Assembly: GCA_902702965.1 (NCBI GenBank)
Contig: CACRXP010000034.1
Location: forward strand, 1,836,914 to 1,900,913
Direction of reading: 5' to 3'
DNA length: 64,000 bases
Source: Spirometra erinaceieuropaei
Lineage: Eukaryota > Platyhelminthes > Cestoda > Diphyllobothriidea > Diphyllobothriidae
Both the position numbers and the translations under genes were made by a program. The notes below the pieces were generated by a model that was given only the letters and a program-made list of their open reading frames with translations, was not told where the DNA came from and ran no database searches. Shown piece after piece: positions 55,041 to 64,000 of the stretch; position 1 is the first letter of the stretch, and the number at the start of each line of letters is the position of its first letter.

Positions 55041-55689
55041 ATTTATTGATGTTAATGTTTTAACACTTACAACAATTTCTTTATCTGTCTGTTTTTTAAA
55101 ACTTTGCCAATCTGAAGAAACTATGTAGCCGTTTGACGTTTGTATTTTCAAATGTTTGAGATAGTTTGATTTCGTGTAACAAATAGGGAGTCGAAGATTC
55201 AACGCCTTTATTCCCCTCAGAAACTGAGCTGAAGTGAACTGAACTGACATCCCAACAGGCGGTCGTGGGACTGCTCAATCGTCTGATGCCACTGCACCTT
55301 TTTCATCATCGCCGGAACTTGCGTTTCCAGCTTGCGATCGTCGAGATCTTTGCTGGATCATATTCATTTAGAAACGGCTTCGAAAATGTATGCATATGGA
55401 TTCCTTGACAGATTGCAGCCTCGAAGCGGTCCGATCTTTAGAGACCCAGGAAACCTCCTCCCTTGACTTTCAAAAATTCCGAACAGATACTCACAAAGAA
55501 GAATTGCATAAAAACCCGAAAGTCTTTGCGTGCTGATCAGAAATTGTGTCCCGAAATCTCGAGGTCGGACAGTTTCGTCATTTTTACAAGCACAGCGATG
55601 TCCATCAAATGTGTTTGAGTCATTTCTAACTATCCGCTATAGGTATAAGTAATGAGTGCTGGTACGAGACATGAACGGTATGTAAACAG
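55041..55689. other. No gene recognised
   Basis: Probably flank or fragments of neighbouring LINEs. Confidence 0.4.
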
Positions 55690-56550
55690 TAAACACCATT
55701 AACGCGCACGAGAGAATGTATGTTAAGTATGCCGATGACATGGTCGTAGGCCACCCACTCAAAAACCTGACTCACCTACAGTCTTTAAAGGATGGCTTAG
55801 ATCACGTGTCCGCATGGTCGTCGAATAATGGACTCGTACGAAACAATCAGAAATCAGTACATTGTGTGTTTCGATTGCGACCCTCTCCCATTTCTGAACC
55901 TTTGGATATTTTTCCCAATGAGGTATCCTCTTTCCGGTACCTAGGTGTTACTTTGTCCTAAATTCTCTCGTTCTAACTTCATTTGGAAACCCTTTTAACA
56001 AAAATTCAAAAAACGTGTGTATTACATTCGTCGTCTACGTTCATATCACACACCCCAGTCCTTAATCTGGAGATTCATAGATGGCTCTATTCTTCCACTC
56101 ATTCTTTATTGTTCTCCAGTTATTTTTCCAGCTTTAATCAAAAAATAACTTATTATTTTTAAACGTGTCATTCGAATGTTCGTCTCTGCTGCTGGTGTTT
56201 CCTATCATATTTTAGTTGATATCATCGTGCAGCGACGCTTTAATACGGCGGAGCAATTTGCTGAGCGAATTCTGAATGACACCGTCAATTGCCTTCATAA
56301 TGTGTTAATGGCCGCAAAATCCTTACTTCCCATGCGTCGATGCTTCAGCCACATCCCTTGTCGCACTTCCGCTCATCAGAATTCCATACTGCTATTTCTA
56401 GCCCGGTGTCTCACCTCAAAGATGCTGAAAAACAAAAGCTTAAACCTGATCTTGCACCCTAAAGTCCTTTTCTATTCATATATAGTTATGTCCACCTGTC
56501 CAAAACCTGTTAATCTCTATGTTAATCACTGTGTACTGGAGAACCGTTTT
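55690..56550 (+). pseudogene. LINE RT C-terminal fragment
   Basis: Reads MYVKYADDMVVGHPLKNLTH (catalytic ADD), LDHVSAWSSNNGLVRNNQKS, SSFRYLGVTLS, then in other frames RFIDGSILPLILYCSPVIFP and FKRVIRMFVSAAGVSYHILV, SHIPCRTSAHQNSILLFLAR. Distinct from the CR1-like copy upstream. Ends near 56550. Confidence 0.78.
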
Positions 56551-56639
56551 TGCTGAAGGTTTTGAATGTTATTTTCAACATAAAGCATTCCTCTCTCAAA
56601 AAAGGACCAGTTCTGCCATTACATCGAAGACTGGTGACC

Positions 56640-57710
56640 CCTTTGTGGTTCCCTTGATTTGTTCATAGGTCTCTCACGCAAAAGTGAAGAAAGTTTGTTG
56701 GCAGCTTTCAAACAGCCTTATGAGCTTCAATTTTTAGAGCATTATGCGTCTCATCATACTACTCTTCAAGTCTCTTGCGCAAGACTTCGCGAGTCAAGTT
56801 TATTGGAATGGATGTGAATGACGGCGTCAAATCAAGGTGATCATGCATTTGTCCAAATGAGTCCTCCTACCTTGGAGGCCTATGAGCAATTGAGTCTGAT
56901 CGAACTGACGTAATCGACTTGCCTTGGAGGTACTTCAGTTTTGAGTACATCCACTTTGCCAAATTGTAGGTGGGGTTGACTTTTAGGACAACGGTTAGCC
57001 GAAGCGGGACATTTGCATCACGTTTTTGGCAGACCATAGAGTCGAGATTGAGCGGTGTCAGTTGCCCTTACTTGGTGTCATTCATTCTCCGTGATCACAT
57101 TTTTATGTCTATATTTGCTAGCAGTTTACTCAGCCGATCTGCTACCAATCTGGCTTTTGCGTTCTGTGCTGGTCTGTAAAATGCTCTGTCACCAAGAAGA
57201 GATTCAGGTTATTCATTATAGCCTTCTCGATTCATCATGACGTTTAGCCGTCCCTTGCCAGTAGATGGAAGAACAATTCTGTCGTCCCTCCTCATTTCTC
57301 CAATAGCCTTTGACTCACTCTGCGAAGCACATTCAGTTAGTCTGTCTGTTATCAGCAGGGAGGTACCACGTTGTCAGACGGTGTTTCATGTAGTTGGAAG
57401 TTGCATTTCTTACACGCATAGCTTCCAGGGCTGCAATGATTCGACAGGATCGGCATCTGCAGTATTGAAGCAAGTTTCATACTGTAACCTTCAAAGTTGC
57501 TGCTCTGGTAGCTTTTTGAACGAGAGGTTGTTGAACAAGTTTGAGCTTTCTGTGCCTGGTGGTGTTAGCTTAGTCATATACCGTTCCAAATCGTCTCTCT
57601 TCTTGGCTTGTCTGTGGTGTGCCAGAACGAAAATCGTCTACCCAAGATCTGCGGCGATAGAATCGCCGATAATTGGCCTAAATGCCTTATAAATGTCGCT
57701 TGTTCTGTTT
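56640..57710 (-). pseudogene. PLE F, decayed N-terminal half
   Basis: Minus strand. N-terminal block NLFNNLSFKKLPEQQL then RLQYETCFNTADADPVES (the usual LS-x-LT-xx-LxxGxxFNxxDA region), then a degenerate N-terminal stretch, and further on TREVLRKRLEE, YDETHNALKIEAHKAV and HFCVRDL-x-TNQGN, the block just before the RT active site. Riddled with stops. The plus-strand frame 57237-57692 is its antisense shadow. Confidence 0.72.
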
Positions 57711-57717
57711 CTGATGC

Positions 57718-57760
57718 TTCATCTGACGATGGACTCCAGCAGAGGTCTGAAAGCTTAGGA
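57718..57760 (+). ncRNA. Hammerhead-like ribozyme HH3 upstream of PLE F
   Basis: Core CTGACGA (57723-57729), an extra T, helix II GGACT/GGTCT (57731-57735 and 57744-57748, with two GU pairs), GAAA (57749-57752), G-C and U, and T57756 as the cleavage base. Helix I is imperfect (TTCAT facing AGGAT). It lies upstream of, and antisense to, PLE F. Confidence 0.5.
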
Positions 57761-57892
57761 TAATAAAGGAATTGTGCCGGTGCTCGACTATTCTTCTTCA
57801 CCTATGCATGCACCTGAAACTCGAAATTTCGCCTTTATTCGTGTAATTACCTGCCTTTCTAAAACGCACTTCCTTATTATAAATTGGTCGTC

Positions 57893-58121
57893 TGACCGTT
57901 AAACCATCCATGTGTGTTTGTTCAGATTTTAAGCCCAAAATTCCGTCTTGACTATGTCGGTAAACTAGAAAGGTGTGGTTGCGGAACCAATAATTTTTTT
58001 CATATAAACGCCTTCAGTAAGGTTGCATTTGAGCGCATTTTCGGGGTCAACTGACTAGCCTTGATGTCTTGCGCATGGTCCGCACATTCCCGCGAATTTC
58101 TGAAAACGTATATTTGGATTG
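57893..58121 (+). pseudogene. Type A gene, copy 4: intron end and broken terminal exon
   Basis: Plus strand. From 57893 the sequence follows the intron end of copy 2 (gaccgttaaaccatccatgt), the acceptor ttcagattttaag, then from 57934 exon 2: cccaaaattccg, gttgcggaaccaataatt, aaggttgcatttgagcgcat, gatgtcttgcgcatggtccg and cccgcgaatttctgaaaa. Several indels and stops destroy the frame. It is opposite in orientation to the tandem copies and about 20 kb away. Confidence 0.7.
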
Positions 58122-59705
58122 GGTCAACATTTTATTTTACACCGGTCTTTTCTCTTACAGTTGCCGTTAAATAAGCATATCGATGGGTTAGTCATCAAAA
58201 CAGTAATGAAATTACAGTATGTAAGGCATTGGGTGTGTGTTAAAGCGGTATACCTGCTATTTTCTGGATCGCTATGTAACAAATGTTTGATTGGTTAATT
58301 TTTAATTTAATTTTATTTTTTTTAAACGTATTCTCGTCTATTTAAGCATTGTACGTGTTATTTAATCTTAAAGCGACACCGAAATCCTAAAGGCGGAACC
58401 GAATAATTTTTAGAGAAGCATGTTACACCAGCAATCGGTATACAATTTATCGGAGTCGCCACTTCCTCGCAGACTTCAAAGAGATTCTCTTAAAACGTCT
58501 GCCAGATGGAGACAGGTTTGCAGATTTTACACCGCTGAAAATCCGCATAATCAACGAACGACTAGGTGGATTTCTTATATGTCAAAAATGAATGACATAA
58601 TACGATAAGTACCCAATGAATGTTTAGTATGCTAGTCCGCATACCTAACGAACAACTAGGTGGATTTCACAACATATCGAATAAGAACGTCGTAATACGA
58701 TTAGCAATCTAAGGCACTATTTATACCCTTTTGCATATGCGCACAATAGATGTTCCTGAAATGCATAGATTTCTAATTCAGAGCACAATAACAGTATTTG
58801 TTGAATAAACAAGCAACTGCACCTGATCCGATCACAAACCATTAAACACCGGTGTGAAAAAAATGAGCAAGTAAAATGTATTTCGTTTAAGTTTAATTTG
58901 ACAGATGCATAGTCGCTTGTTGAAAGCATGAAGGGGTTTGCTTAATACAAGAAGCGCTGTGCAGCACAGCCGAATAACGTCGGCTAGCTGTTGGTCTTCA
59001 TAAAGTACCTTTCTGACTGAGAGGGTAGCGTTGAGCAAAATCCGTCTATTGATTGATTACGAAGTTTGTGCTGATCCTGCTGTGGTGTGTCGGCGCCTGT
59101 CTGATACTATCTGGCGGGTTACCAGTCTTAACTATGTGTCATCCCCATCAATACAACCCATAAGACGAACATGCTGAGCGTCATTGCGTAAGGGAAGTAA
59201 GTCGACGTTTTACTTAGTGTCGTGACAAGGGAAACACGGAAAAAAGCACTGATCTAAGGCATGCAAATTGTGAGATCAAATGTTGATTTGTTTTTCTTTT
59301 GCTCGGCGGCAAAGTCTTTCCCATATATTGGTACAAGTTAGATCACTTACATTCCATTGGGCAGTTACTCCGTTTCTTCGTCCATGTCTTTGTATTATTT
59401 TATTCCACCTCGATAACATCGCATTACCGATCCTGCTTTTAAGCGGTGATCGTCAACCCGATTTAGACTGCCTACATCAGGTTCATTGTCCACTTCTACG
59501 TTTACTTCTCATTGACATAGCTTACTGCTGGCTACTTCAAATTCCTTTCATGGTTTTACTACTCAGTATCCGTGTTTCCGACAAAGCTGACATTAGTGTG
59601 CTTCATTTTCCGCCACTGCAACCCACATATCTATATTTTGTAAATGAGACCATAAGGGTTTTTCTACCTTACGAATGGAAGAGAATATACGCATCCCAGG
59701 TTCTT
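58122..59705. other. No gene recognised
   Basis: The repeated phrase aacgaacnactaggtggatttc (about 58552 and 58645) marks a short local duplication. The plus frame 59280-59711 is open and hydrophobic but has no identified domain or splice context. Confidence 0.4.
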
Positions 59706-59752
59706 GTTTAAAAGAAGGCGAAGGCACGATCACTGGGACAGTAAGTTTATTT

Positions 59753-59793
59753 GCCTGAGCTTTCGAACTCGAACTAGAGTTCATCATCAGAGG
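59753..59793 (-). ncRNA. Hammerhead-like ribozyme HH4 (left arm, PLE G)
   Basis: Reverse complement of the right-arm copy: CTGATGA, T, GAACTC/GAGTTC, GAAA (59764-59761), GCTC. The core spans 59761-59790. Antisense to the PLE. Confidence 0.65.
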
Positions 59794-59799
59794 TTACTG

Positions 59800-60210
59800 G
59801 ACGCCGGTGAACAGTCGGGCGTAGTCTATCGAATCCCGTGCCAAAACTGTCCTTGCCACTACACAGGCCAGACAGGACGACGTCTGAGCTCACGAATACT
59901 TGAGCACAAACGGGCCGTTCGGATAGGCGACCCACTGTCTCAAGTAGCCACTCACACGCTCGAGGAAGGGCATGAGTTCGACTTCGCCAACACGCGGATA
60001 TTGGCGCGAGCCGGCAACAAGACAGGGCGAGAGCTGTTGGAGGCGTGGGTGTCGGACACCAACTCCATCAACAGACACGTCGATTTGCCTGCGTGTTATC
60101 ACGCGCTCCGCCCACGCAGCCAGGTGGCGCAGCTCACACCGTCGCGAAGTGCAAATGGCGTCACCACGCCGGGGGAACATCGTGGACCAGGCGGCACAAA
60201 CCCTACCTAG
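59800..60210 (+). CDS. PLE G GIY-YIG endonuclease domain
   Basis: Open for about 137 codons: GEQSGVVYRIPCQNCPCHYT, GQTGRRLSSRILEHKRAV, LSQVATHTLEEGHEFDF, GNKTGRELLEAWVSDTNSIN, RHVDLPACYHALRPRS. VVYRI and YTGQT are the GIY and YIG halves and R and E residues follow at the expected spacing. Truncated at the N terminus by the left inverted repeat. Confidence 0.87.
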   Translation, partial: DAGEQSGVVYRIPCQNCPCHYTGQTGRRLSSRILEHKRAVRIGDPLSQVATHTLEEGHEFDFANTRILARAGNKTGRELLEAWVSDTNSINRHVDLPACYHALRPRSQVAQLTPSRSANGVTTPGEHRGPGGTNPT

Positions 60211-60285
60211 CCACGGACGTACTCCCCCTCCCGCCCCCGCAAGGATGAACGATATAAATGTTCACAATTTGCTGCACTCGAGTAA

Positions 60286-60325
60286 CCTCTGATGATGAAC
60301 TCTAGTTCGAGTTCGAAAGCTCAGG
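60286..60325 (+). ncRNA. Hammerhead-like ribozyme HH5 (right arm, PLE G)
   Basis: Helix I CCT (60286-60288) pairs AGG (60323-60325). Core CTGATGA (60289-60295), an extra T, helix II GAACTC/GAGTTC (60297-60302 and 60309-60314, six Watson-Crick pairs), GAAA (60315-60318), G-C and U of helix III, C60322 as cleavage base. An AATAAA follows at 60328-60333. Confidence 0.68.
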
Positions 60326-60369
60326 CAAATAAACTTACTGCCCCAGTGATCGTGCCTTCGCCTTCTTTT

Positions 60370-61139
60370 TCTACCTTGTTTGCTTGCGTTCCTTTTTCGA
60401 TTACTCGGTCTCGTTGTCATTCACATACCTCAGCATACATTACTTTGAGTTCGCCGCATGTCGCTGTTGATCAGTGTTTTATTGTCTTGTGTATAACTTA
60501 AGTCGCTCTGGCTTACATCACTACATAGTTGTCTCATCACAGCAACTTTTAGTAAACAGTAACCATAGTTTGATTCCATATCGGCTTTAAATTTATATAT
60601 GTTGTCCTCAGCAGTTAAATAAAAATTATATTTCACTCGAAACGGTTCAGTCAATAGTGATGATTTTACAACTTGTGATTTAAGGAGAAATATTCTGAAA
60701 ATATATATCAACAGCTTTTTGATTTACTGGATTTCACTCGTGATGAACCGAAACATATGCAACCTAGACAATGCAGTGCAGTTGAGAGGGCTTAGGAGTA
60801 AATAAATGCTTGGTTAATAACGTTGTCCTCTTGAAATTTTCCAAGCACAATACATCGAAAACTGTGCGTAATGGGCGAACTACAGTACAGGAGCCGCTGC
60901 AGAGGCAATGGAGGCGGGGTAGAAGGATGTTAGATGGGATTAAGGAATGCGGTGAGGGTTGGGTGTCCTCGTGAGGGTAGGTGGAGTTAAAAAGGGTTGC
61001 AGTCGTTCGGGAGCGACATTTATAACTGGAGGATGTCAACGTGTTCGGACAAATCGCTTAATATCGTAAAGAGGACCTAACGGCATTCCCCTCTGCTTTG
61101 CGTGATCTCAACGTATGCTTAATGAGATAAGATTACAAC
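60370..61139. other. No gene recognised
   Basis: AT-rich; no supported features. Confidence 0.5.
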
Positions 61140-61600
61140 TTCTCTGCTTTTGTTAAAATAGTCTTCCTCGGGCATGAATTCGACCAGTAAACCATACATG
61201 ATTTCCGGAGAAAGACGACTCTTTCAAATCATGGCCCACACCTAAAACATCCGCGGAAGTTGCAGGCTACCAGGGCCGACCTCCGTCTACTATTATTTAA
61301 TCATCCATCTCGCGGAGGTTGTAATATTTCCTACACAGGCCGTCGGAGGAAGGATGCCCATCCACCTTGTTCATCGATTGTTAGCTTGTGATGTACGAGT
61401 AAAAGTCTAGAAATATAGTGGTAACCATATTTATGCTGCCGAAAAGAAGAACTGGAATTCCGGCATTTATTTCAGATAGCGACGCTAATGGGTTTGCAAC
61501 TGAGGGCGGGTATCCCCAAGCCGAAGAAACAGGCATTGAACGCCTAATTTGCTTTTTAGCAAAAGCACTACCGAAAACAAATCGTAATTATAATATTTAG
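61140..61600 (+). pseudogene. Gypsy RT end and RNase H scrap
   Basis: About 61150 reads IVFLGHEFD (RT end) and 61460-61600 reads FISDSDANGFATEGGYPQAE, ETGIERLICFLAKALPKTNR then NYNI, matching the RNase H start (DADANGF...G, A-x-ALTKxxRNY). Frame changes lie between. Different from the Gypsy at 12-15 kb (DASDYG). Confidence 0.68.
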
Positions 61601-64000
61601 CGTCCGGCATTGCCAACTCCCACCGTTACTTATTGACAGTCACGTCATTACTCGCAAACATGAGGCAATGGATACAGAATATGACGGAAGCTGAAGGCTA
61701 ACTAGCAGGATGACAGGAGGTACTACAAGAGCCAAATTCATCCACCAGCACCACTAAGCCCACAAGCACGCTCACCCTGACGCGTTTTCCCGCCGACCAC
61801 CCAACACATGTACAATCAGCACTGACTAGGCGTATAATCATGTAGCCGCTATCACGACCGGCGATGTCCACCGTGTACTTCACAGACAGGGTGGGAGTAC
61901 TGACGCTCAAATTAGCGTGAACTCCTCTATGGTGTTAGCTGAAATTTGCTGAACCAATCCTACCCTATTCTGCTTCCTCGTCTGAGGTCAATCTCACGAA
62001 AGATTAGAAAAGATCATCAAGGAGAGTGGGCTTAGGTATTTTGCAGTGCAAAAAACCGCGTTTAGGCGTACTAACGCACCCCCAGCTTCATATAAGGTCC
62101 TAATTCAACCGAATAGGAGGTAAGAGGTCGAAAGACCTCCTACAATTGACCGAAGCAGTGGCGACATGCCTGATGCTGTAGCGCCTGCGTGTGAATTTTA
62201 GCAGTGGAAATGGTCAAGAGAGCTGTACGTGTGTTCTGGCATGATTAAAGGTAGACCCAGCGCGCATACACCCATACCTGAATTAGCATTGAAAACCTGT
62301 GGTTGCACTGTGATGCGTGCTAACAGATGACCCCAAATTACCGAAGTAATTGCCAGAAACCCGGGATAAGAGTGAACGCACATATTAGTCCGCAGAGACC
62401 AGCATTCAGGACAACACTTAAGCCGCATAGGTTATACCCTGAGCATCGACAATCTAATCGACACGGATAAACGGTTCTATAGGACACAACCGTGGTCTGG
62501 GTCACGTAACAGTCTGTCTGTCAGGCCTGACCCATGACACACATATTACAACGGATGTCCTGAATTAAAAGAGGGTTGGTTGGGAGTTCAAATGACGAGA
62601 CGACAAGACATTTGCTTACCACTAAATGCTTGCTTGCAGGGTCAATTGAGCCACCGGCTGACACTAAGAACACGGCTCGTCGACTTAAGCAGACATTGTC
62701 TGTCAGGTGGTCACGGCAGGTTATTCGACGCAAATCGAATTTGTGTCATCTTCGTGGACCACAATTACGTAGCCTATCACATTATCGCTGACGACAGCGC
62801 AGGGTAACTGATCTTTCGAACTACTTAGACGTTGCGCATTTTACTGGCTTGCCAAGTCACTTCACGAAAATATCATTTTTTTGCAGAAAATGTGTCCATA
62901 TAATTTTATCAAGCAAACATTCTTGAATGAGGTTCACAGTGGACGTTGCAATGTACTCGGACTGTTGCCTGGGATATTATCTGTCCTAGCCTTCGACTGC
63001 GCATTTTAGGAATATGCAATTCGACCAGAGAGCAGTACACATTCACAAGGTTTACTAAGCGACACATGCTGCGCTTGGATGCAGATTACCCGCAGGAATC
63101 AGTGTAATTAGCTTAAGGTTTAATTTTTTGTAAACAATGTGTATTATTTACGTCTTAAGGTGTAATTATAAAGCAAAAAACTGTTTTATGGAATTTTGCC
63201 AGTTGGAAATTATATGCTTTAACAAAGTTATTATCACTAAATAGTCCTTTTGTGTTTCATTGCAAGGAACATTACATTGCGTTAATCTAGAATCTGTGGA
63301 CGCGAATTTCAGAAACAAAACACACAAACTGTAGCGAGTTCAGCAAAATAGCATTATTGTTGCTATTATTCCAGGAATTCGTAATCCTGGAACGTACAAG
63401 GTTAAAATGAAAGCAAAATAAGGACAAAAGCAGGTTTCTCCGTTTGCGGCAGAAAAATATCAGATTTTTTCTTACGCCTGAGAAATGAATGAAAGTGGAA
63501 ATTTTACTCTTCGCTTTACCGCGGAGGCAAACGGACGCTTAAAAATTAGTCAATGCAAATCACTCTTGATGTTCTCTCTAAAAAGATAACTTATAAAGGA
63601 ACGTTTTGCAATTGGTCGAAAGCATAGTTGTTGCTGACCTTTAGGGTGGTCCGTCATTTCGTTTGAGAACAAGGTTTCATAATGGGTAAATCCATTAACG
63701 TAATTAGACTGACCGTTTACATTTAAAATAAATACTTACTACTCACTGCATCAGCAAATGTCTTAAATTCAAAGGATTTTAAATTGTTTCACAAATACAT
63801 GTGGAAATACGTCTGATTATCCCTGCCTGCACAACACCTCTATTCCCGACCAAATATGTGGCGTGGCGATTTCAAACAGATGAAAAGGATCTTCGTCCTA
63901 TCGAGTAGGCATCCATTCTCGCCGGCTATAGCGAAGAGGCTTGGTGTCAGTTCAAACGTGCCATGGTTTATCCTAAAGCTATTTCCAAACTTTGATAATT
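61601..64000. other. No gene recognised
   Basis: Short frames only. 62580-62807 could be a Gypsy scrap (GHGRLF then VIFVD) but is too weak to call. The last kilobase is AT-rich and featureless. Confidence 0.4.

Larger units (their letters stand above)
59710..60369 (+). mobile_element. PLE G 3' end between inverted terminal copies
   Basis: A GIY-YIG domain (59800-60210) lies between inverted repeats of 88 bases, 59710-59797 and 60282-60369, which I see as identical but for one base. Each arm carries a hammerhead core, the right one in sense, the left antisense. The RT is missing. This inverted arrangement of terminal copies is a recognised PLE layout. The arm identity suggests a recent insertion. 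Confidence 0.85.

Noticed and set aside
57237..57692. 151-codon plus-strand frame
   Set aside because: Antisense to the PLE F N-terminal region, which explains its content.
62580..62807. Possible Gypsy protease (GHGRLF...VIFVD)
   Set aside because: Only a few residues match and the catalytic DTG is not seen.

Overview
The window looks like nuclear DNA of a flatworm, most likely a diphyllobothriidean tapeworm such as the Spirometra, Dibothriocephalus or Schistocephalus group. This is an inference from repeat content: several Penelope-like elements (PLEs) with GIY-YIG ends, CR1- and RTE-type LINEs, Gypsy and CsRn1-like LTR elements, and an RTE-like LINE carrying a C2H2 zinc-finger tail, a combination I associate with that group. 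The DNA is AT-rich and intron-bearing, has no bacterial-type operons and contains one assembly gap (31536-31643). I found no tRNA or rRNA gene and no CRISPR array.

Layout. 1-2.1 kb: no recognised gene. 2.1-8.6 kb: a nearly intact PLE (minus, one frameshift), an inverted pair of PLE 3' ends, a 5'-truncated PLE and a 5'-truncated CR1. 8.6-12 kb: old dispersed repeats. 12-16.3 kb: a Gypsy gag-pol (minus) in one frame broken only by TAA codons, next to a CsRn1-like integrase tail (plus). 16.7-19.8 kb: PLE scraps and a CR1 5' part. 24.2-26.4 kb: a GC-rich, internally deleted RTE-like LINE with zinc fingers. 30.4-32.7 kb: a tandem duplication of about 1.3 kb across the gap. 40.6-42.5 kb: two opposed PLE pieces. 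50.2-57.8 kb: RTE, CR1 (with a tRNA-derived SINE inside), another LINE and a PLE. 59.7-60.4 kb: a PLE 3' end between 88-bp inverted repeats. 61.1-61.6 kb: a Gypsy RNase H scrap.

The host-gene content lies mainly in 27.7-28.6 kb and 34.4-49.3 kb. The best-supported item is a family of small, probably secreted, cysteine-containing proteins. Each gene has a cysteine-bearing exon joined by a phase-0 intron to a terminal exon of about 100 codons. Two copies look intact on the minus strand (35433-36566 and 37363-38829), one terminal exon is frameshifted (45357-45649) and one is a decayed plus-strand copy (57893-58121). A more diverged subfamily (plus strand about 47153-49312; minus strand 27754-28540) shares an ungapped 83-residue cysteine exon. 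I cannot name this family.

The second notable signal is a set of five hammerhead-ribozyme-like RNAs at PLE termini (5983-6025, 38318-38362, 57718-57760, 59753-59793, 60286-60325). Their helix II sequences differ yet still pair, and each has a possible NUH cleavage site directly after a collapsed helix III. Hammerheads in PLEs are known; these local copies, their inverted arrangement and their loopless helix III deserve a check.
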